From contig NMRB01001831.1 of the NCBI GenBank assembly GCA_002633025.1, positions 1-64,000 on the forward strand: a DNA stretch of 64,000 bases, written 5' to 3'. The notes beneath the pieces were generated by a model that made no database searches, had not been told where the DNA came from, and saw nothing but the letters and a program-made list of their open reading frames with translations. Below are positions 60,567 through 64,000 of the stretch, in pieces; position 1 is the stretch's first letter, and every line of letters begins with the position of its first letter. The position numbers and the translations under genes were made by a program. The DNA is from Notospermus geniculatus (Eukaryota > Nemertea > Pilidiophora > Heteronemertea > Lineidae).

Positions 60567-60620
60567 GGGCCAAATTCAAAAGGGTGTAACTTAGTCAAAC
60601 ACCCTTTATGAATTTGGCCC
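60567..60620. repeat. 54-bp hairpin
   Basis: GGGCCAAATTCAAAAGGGTGT is inverted as ACACCCTTTATGAATTTGGCCC around a short loop. Confidence 0.75.
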
Positions 60621-61490
60621 TTTGTTTTCATCGACCCTTCAAGCTTTTGACGGAGTTCTTAAGACCTGCATCAACGATGGTGCTGTCTGTGCAACGGATT
60701 ACCAAAAAGACCTCCGCTATTTCCTTGCTTTTTAGAGACCCATTCAAGATGTCTGTTTTTTATTCCTGTCTGATGCCGAAAAGGCGGTTATGGACGACAA
60801 AACTCTTCTATTGGTTTGTCCAAAACCCTTGAGAAAGATGACGGATAGCCTCTTCCAGCCTTCAAGACATCGAGCATTAGTGATTCCGACGAGGCAAATG
60901 TGGCCCTTTACGGTACATTCACCGAGTAATGTCCGCAACATACGGTTTGCTGTGTTGCGGTCCCAGACGGCCATCCCATTTGATGAATCTCATCCCAGGT
61001 CACCTTCCCGTGATACAGCACACCTTCCGCCATAAACCAGGACAATCAGGCAAAAACTCAAAGAAACCAGCAGTTAAATGCATGGGTGGTTAAACGAAGT
61101 AGCTTAGGGACACGGGCGCTAATGGATTTTCCAGGCGATTCGCCCACTGTGTCGGTGCTGGGTTGGTAGCCACATCAATCTTTCAGAGTGTCCCCTAACA
61201 GGGTGGTGTATTAAAGCTCATCTGCCTTCCAAGGCGGTGAAACACTGACGCCGGTGCGTCTCATTATACGGCGACATCTAAACCACTGATCCTACAAACG
61301 GTAGCTTTGGATACCGTTCGGTGTAAGCTGGATGGAAGACTTGTCTGGAGAAAGATAATGGGACGTAGTCAGGTAGTTAGGTGGTGCTTCGCAATCGCAG
61401 GTAAAAGAAATATATAGGTCAGATTTTTCTCGAGGATGCAACACTCCTGATTTTTCATTGGATAAATCTCAACCTTCGAGGATCTGATTC
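60621..61490. other. Possibly a decayed coding remnant on the minus strand
   Basis: Minus 60744-60974 reads VWDRNTANRMLRTLLGECTV and neighbouring frames continue with interruptions. No family is recognised and there is no intact gene. Confidence 0.2.
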
Positions 61491-61496
61491 AAACAA

Positions 61497-61885
61497 CTTG
61501 GGTCATAGAGCCTTCATGGCCTGTCCAGTTCTTAAAACCGGGGCCAGAGCCATCGAGTCCTTTCTGATCCTGACAGTATGGTCACAGAGCCTTCATGGCC
61601 TTTCCGATCCTTACAGCTAAGGCTACATCGCCTTCATGGCCTGTCCAATCCTGCAATCCTGACAGCTAGGGTCACAGTGCCTGTCCAACCTACATGTAAC
61701 AGCTAGGGTCACAGAGCCTTCATGGCTTGTCCAATCATGACAGCTATAGGGTCACACGGCCTTCATGGCCATCCAATCCCAACAGCTAGGACCACAGAAC
61801 CTTCATGGCCTCTCCAATCCCAACAGCTAGGGTCACCGAAGCCTTCATGGCCTCTCCAATCCTAACAGCAAGGGTCACCGAGGCC
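61497..61885. repeat. Minisatellite, about 39-bp unit
   Basis: Nine or ten units of GGTCACAGAGCCTTCATGGC followed by CTGTCCAATCCTGACAGCTA, some truncated. Confidence 0.88.
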
Positions 61886-62067
61886 CCAAGACACAGCATC
61901 TTTAATATCCGTTTGTTTAATCACCGGTCATCCACGTGTCATATTAGCTATATTGTGTACCTAAGAGATACCACATACCATCCCCAGCGCAGGGAGAGGC
62001 AGCTATCAGGCCAGGCAAAAGCAATTCACCGACTCTATCACAAGCAATAGGTCGTTGATGTTCGGTA

Positions 62068-62201
62068 AAGCTGCGTTTACCGGGCACCCGGACATGCCGG
62101 AATGCGGAAGCAGCATTTGCTATGCATTTTCGCATAACGTATCGCTTCCGCATCCCGTATACCGCATTCCGGATGTCTGGTAAACATGGTAAACGCAGCT
62201 T
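62068..62201. mobile_element. MITE with AAGCTGCGTTTACC ends
   Basis: AAGCTGCGTTTACCGGGCAC then CCGGAATGCGGAAGC is inverted at the right (GCTTCCGCAT..., GGTAAACGCAGCTT). Confidence 0.75.
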
Positions 62202-62447
62202 AAACCGTTCCTCTTTCCCAAGTTGCAATACAGTAAGTCTGTTTTTGTCGGATGTGAAGATTGCTATCCCATACGCTCTGATCCCAGCTTTGCAAATCTC
62301 CAACCCGAACTAACGCTATCCATTAAATGTTTTTTGGCTATCTATCAGCATCAATATGTAATCTATGCCATCGATAAATTTACAAGCACGCCTTGATGAT
62401 ATATAGATACATTGACACTTTAGAGTAGAGTGAAGCCTATACTTCAT

Positions 62448-62851
62448 TCCACATCCGATTGGCGCGAGGTTTCCAGCCGATATCTCCGCAACGGCTGGGT
62501 CAAATTCGACATACCATACATCAATTGACTTGTCTTTCTTGTAGGTACATGTATCTTTCTGCCATCTTTATTTTTCGCGTAAGGCGGCATAACGGATCCC
62601 TTTCTCAAAACCCATTTCATTTCGCCATTGTGTAGAGTGCAGTTTACACGTGCGCGATGCATTGCGTCATTTCAAAATGGCCGCCATTTCGGCCATGACA
62701 CAAACTGTGAATGGCGAAAGAACTTTTTTCTGTCACGTTTATAGGGAAAATGACAGTGATGATGGCTGTAGCGGCAAAAATGACAAATCGATTGATGTAT
62801 GGTATGTCAGATTTGACCCAGCCGTTGCGGAGATATCGGCCATGTGGAATG
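62448..62851. repeat. Large inverted duplication around an ORF
   Basis: The left arm (CATTCCACAT ... CCGATATCTCCGCAACGGCT, GGGTCAAATTCGACATACCA) is the inverse of the right arm ending GGCCATGTGGAATG. About 240 bp lie between. A 100-codon plus ORF (62650-62952) starts in the spacer and runs through the right arm (DKSIDVWYVRFDPAVAEIS). Confidence 0.75.
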
Positions 62852-63409
62852 AAGAGTCGTGTCGTCACGTAGCCCAGTTTTCATTCGACAGAAACCATGA
62901 TACGTTTTTGTCCAGCCTGATCAACCCTTCTGCCGATCTCATGCATTATTAACGCTAACATAAAGGTCTAGTGCATGTTTTCTGTAAGCAACATCCCGCA
63001 GGACAGGAGGAATCACTTCTTAATGGCTTTTCTCGTCAGAGCTCCTTACGGCCGTTCGAGTAATGCATCATCCACGGTTCCGGTGGCTGAACAACACGAT
63101 GAGGTTTGGTTTAATCTTCGAGGACTCGCCGCAGATTTGATCAATGATAGGTGTGAAAAAGATGCGAGTGTGAAAAAGGGATGGTCGTGCTGATATTCTC
63201 GTTGATAAATTTCAGTGCCTACCGGCTGTGTTTTTGAGGAAAAATCACTTCATTTGAAACAATTCAACCACTGCTTCGTGATAGAAGTTCAATCAGTTTT
63301 TATCACCGTGACAAAAGGCATGATTAAACCTAATGGTACTCCAGAGACCAATTGAAATTTCATTCGATGGGTACTAACGAGGAGCGTGTATTCATAACGA
63401 GCCAGTGTG

Positions 63410-63706
63410 TGGTTACCTTAAAGGACCACAGTATTGCTTCCCAATCCTGCGTTACACCTACCCGCGTTAAGGGGGAGACCTCTATTAACGACTTGGTAAA
63501 CTACCGCATGCAACTAGTCTCGCGCAGCCAGCCGTTTCGTTCCGTAGTACTGCTACACAAACTTGTTCGATCCCAGCGGCTGGGTGATCGAGACCGTAAT
63601 CATACATTCTCCGACACTGGGGCGAAAGGCTTAACTACAGTATTGGAGCATGGTGCCGGTGGCGCCGGCTGTCGACAGAAAGATGCAATACAGTGGTCCT
63701 TTAANA
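63410..63706. mobile_element. Probable MITE (TTAAAGGACCAC ends)
   Basis: CCTTAAAGGACCACAGTATTG at left pairs with CAATACAGTGGTCCTTTAA at right. Inner matches are weaker and an ambiguous base sits at the right end. Confidence 0.5.
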
Positions 63707-63910
63707 AAAATATTCCATGGCGATGGGTTCTACTTGGTTCTACCTTGGGTCCTCCTGACCCATGGCGTTTATCACCTTGAGTACAATCAGCATAGACCAT
63801 TGGTACTTTGTACCCAGCTGCATATATGAACAGGTGGGAAATGGGCTTAAATATTGGACAGAGAATTTACCCATGTCCATGGGTGTAATGGACCAACTTG
63901 CTTTTACAGT

Positions 63911-64000
63911 GATGATGGATACCCTCATGGATGCTCTCGTGGGAGTATTGAACCCTAAACAGAGGCAAATGAAGGTTCATGGAACACTTGACCACGATTT
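63911..64000 (+). CDS. Possible exon cut by right edge
   Basis: After TTGCTTTTACAG (63899-63910) the frame MMDTLMDALVGVLNPKQRQM then KVHGTLDHD is open to the window edge. It is protein-like but short; no family is recognised. Confidence 0.25.

Overview
The window is eukaryotic, from an invertebrate animal. Coding sequence is split into short exons with GT-AG introns. It contains an intron-rich GABA-A-type receptor and animal-type NSUN7 and S1P-lyase exons. Introns and intergenic DNA are packed with short inverted-repeat DNA transposons, tRNA-derived SINEs and minisatellites. Frequent ACATGTACATGT and TAGGCCTA words resemble marine invertebrate genomes (hemichordate, echinoderm, amphioxus or lophotrochozoan), but I cannot name the species. 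There are three assembly gaps (20107-20442, 30563-31417, 47120-47364). All exon boundaries are read by eye from splice signals and reading frame, without transcripts.

Layout: (1) 1-945, minus strand: three 3'-terminal exons of a sphingosine-1-phosphate lyase (SGPL1-like). The gene runs off the left edge and its upstream exons were not found to the right. (2) About 4.5-25.9 kb, plus strand: an NSUN7-like RNA cytosine methyltransferase family gene. Its N-terminal exon lies at 8120-8331 and a compact block of seven exons at 22797-25907. One expected exon is missing and may lie in the first gap. The catalytic cysteine of motif VI is read as Arg, so the protein looks enzymatically dead. (3) 33.5-53.3 kb, minus strand: an alpha-like GABA-A/Cys-loop receptor subunit with seven recognised exons, from the extracellular domain to M3. 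The signal-peptide exon, the rest of the M3-M4 loop and M4 were not found. Its pore has Ala-Asp-Arg where anion channels usually have Pro-Ala-Arg. (4) 36801-37200, plus strand, inside a receptor intron: a two-exon gene for a small secreted, very cationic ten-cysteine peptide with an AATAAA signal 31 bases after the stop. (5) 53.3-64 kb: mostly repeats and orphan ORFs.

The mobile fraction is rich: a TTAA-flanked piggyBac-like element (15851-17098), a Tigger-like TA element (2474-2989), several hAT-like elements with legible target duplications, a MITE nested in a MITE, an element whose empty site survives in a tandem duplicate, and a SINE that appears to fuse a tRNA head to a 5S rRNA-like body. 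Most striking is a 55-bp minisatellite at 33755-34206. Its unit contains the last coding bases and the 5' splice site of the receptor M2 exon, so the intron carries a ladder of decoy donors.

The genes do not form an operon or pathway. The nested peptide gene is the best candidate for something undescribed. The NSUN7 and pore substitutions are the best functional surprises.
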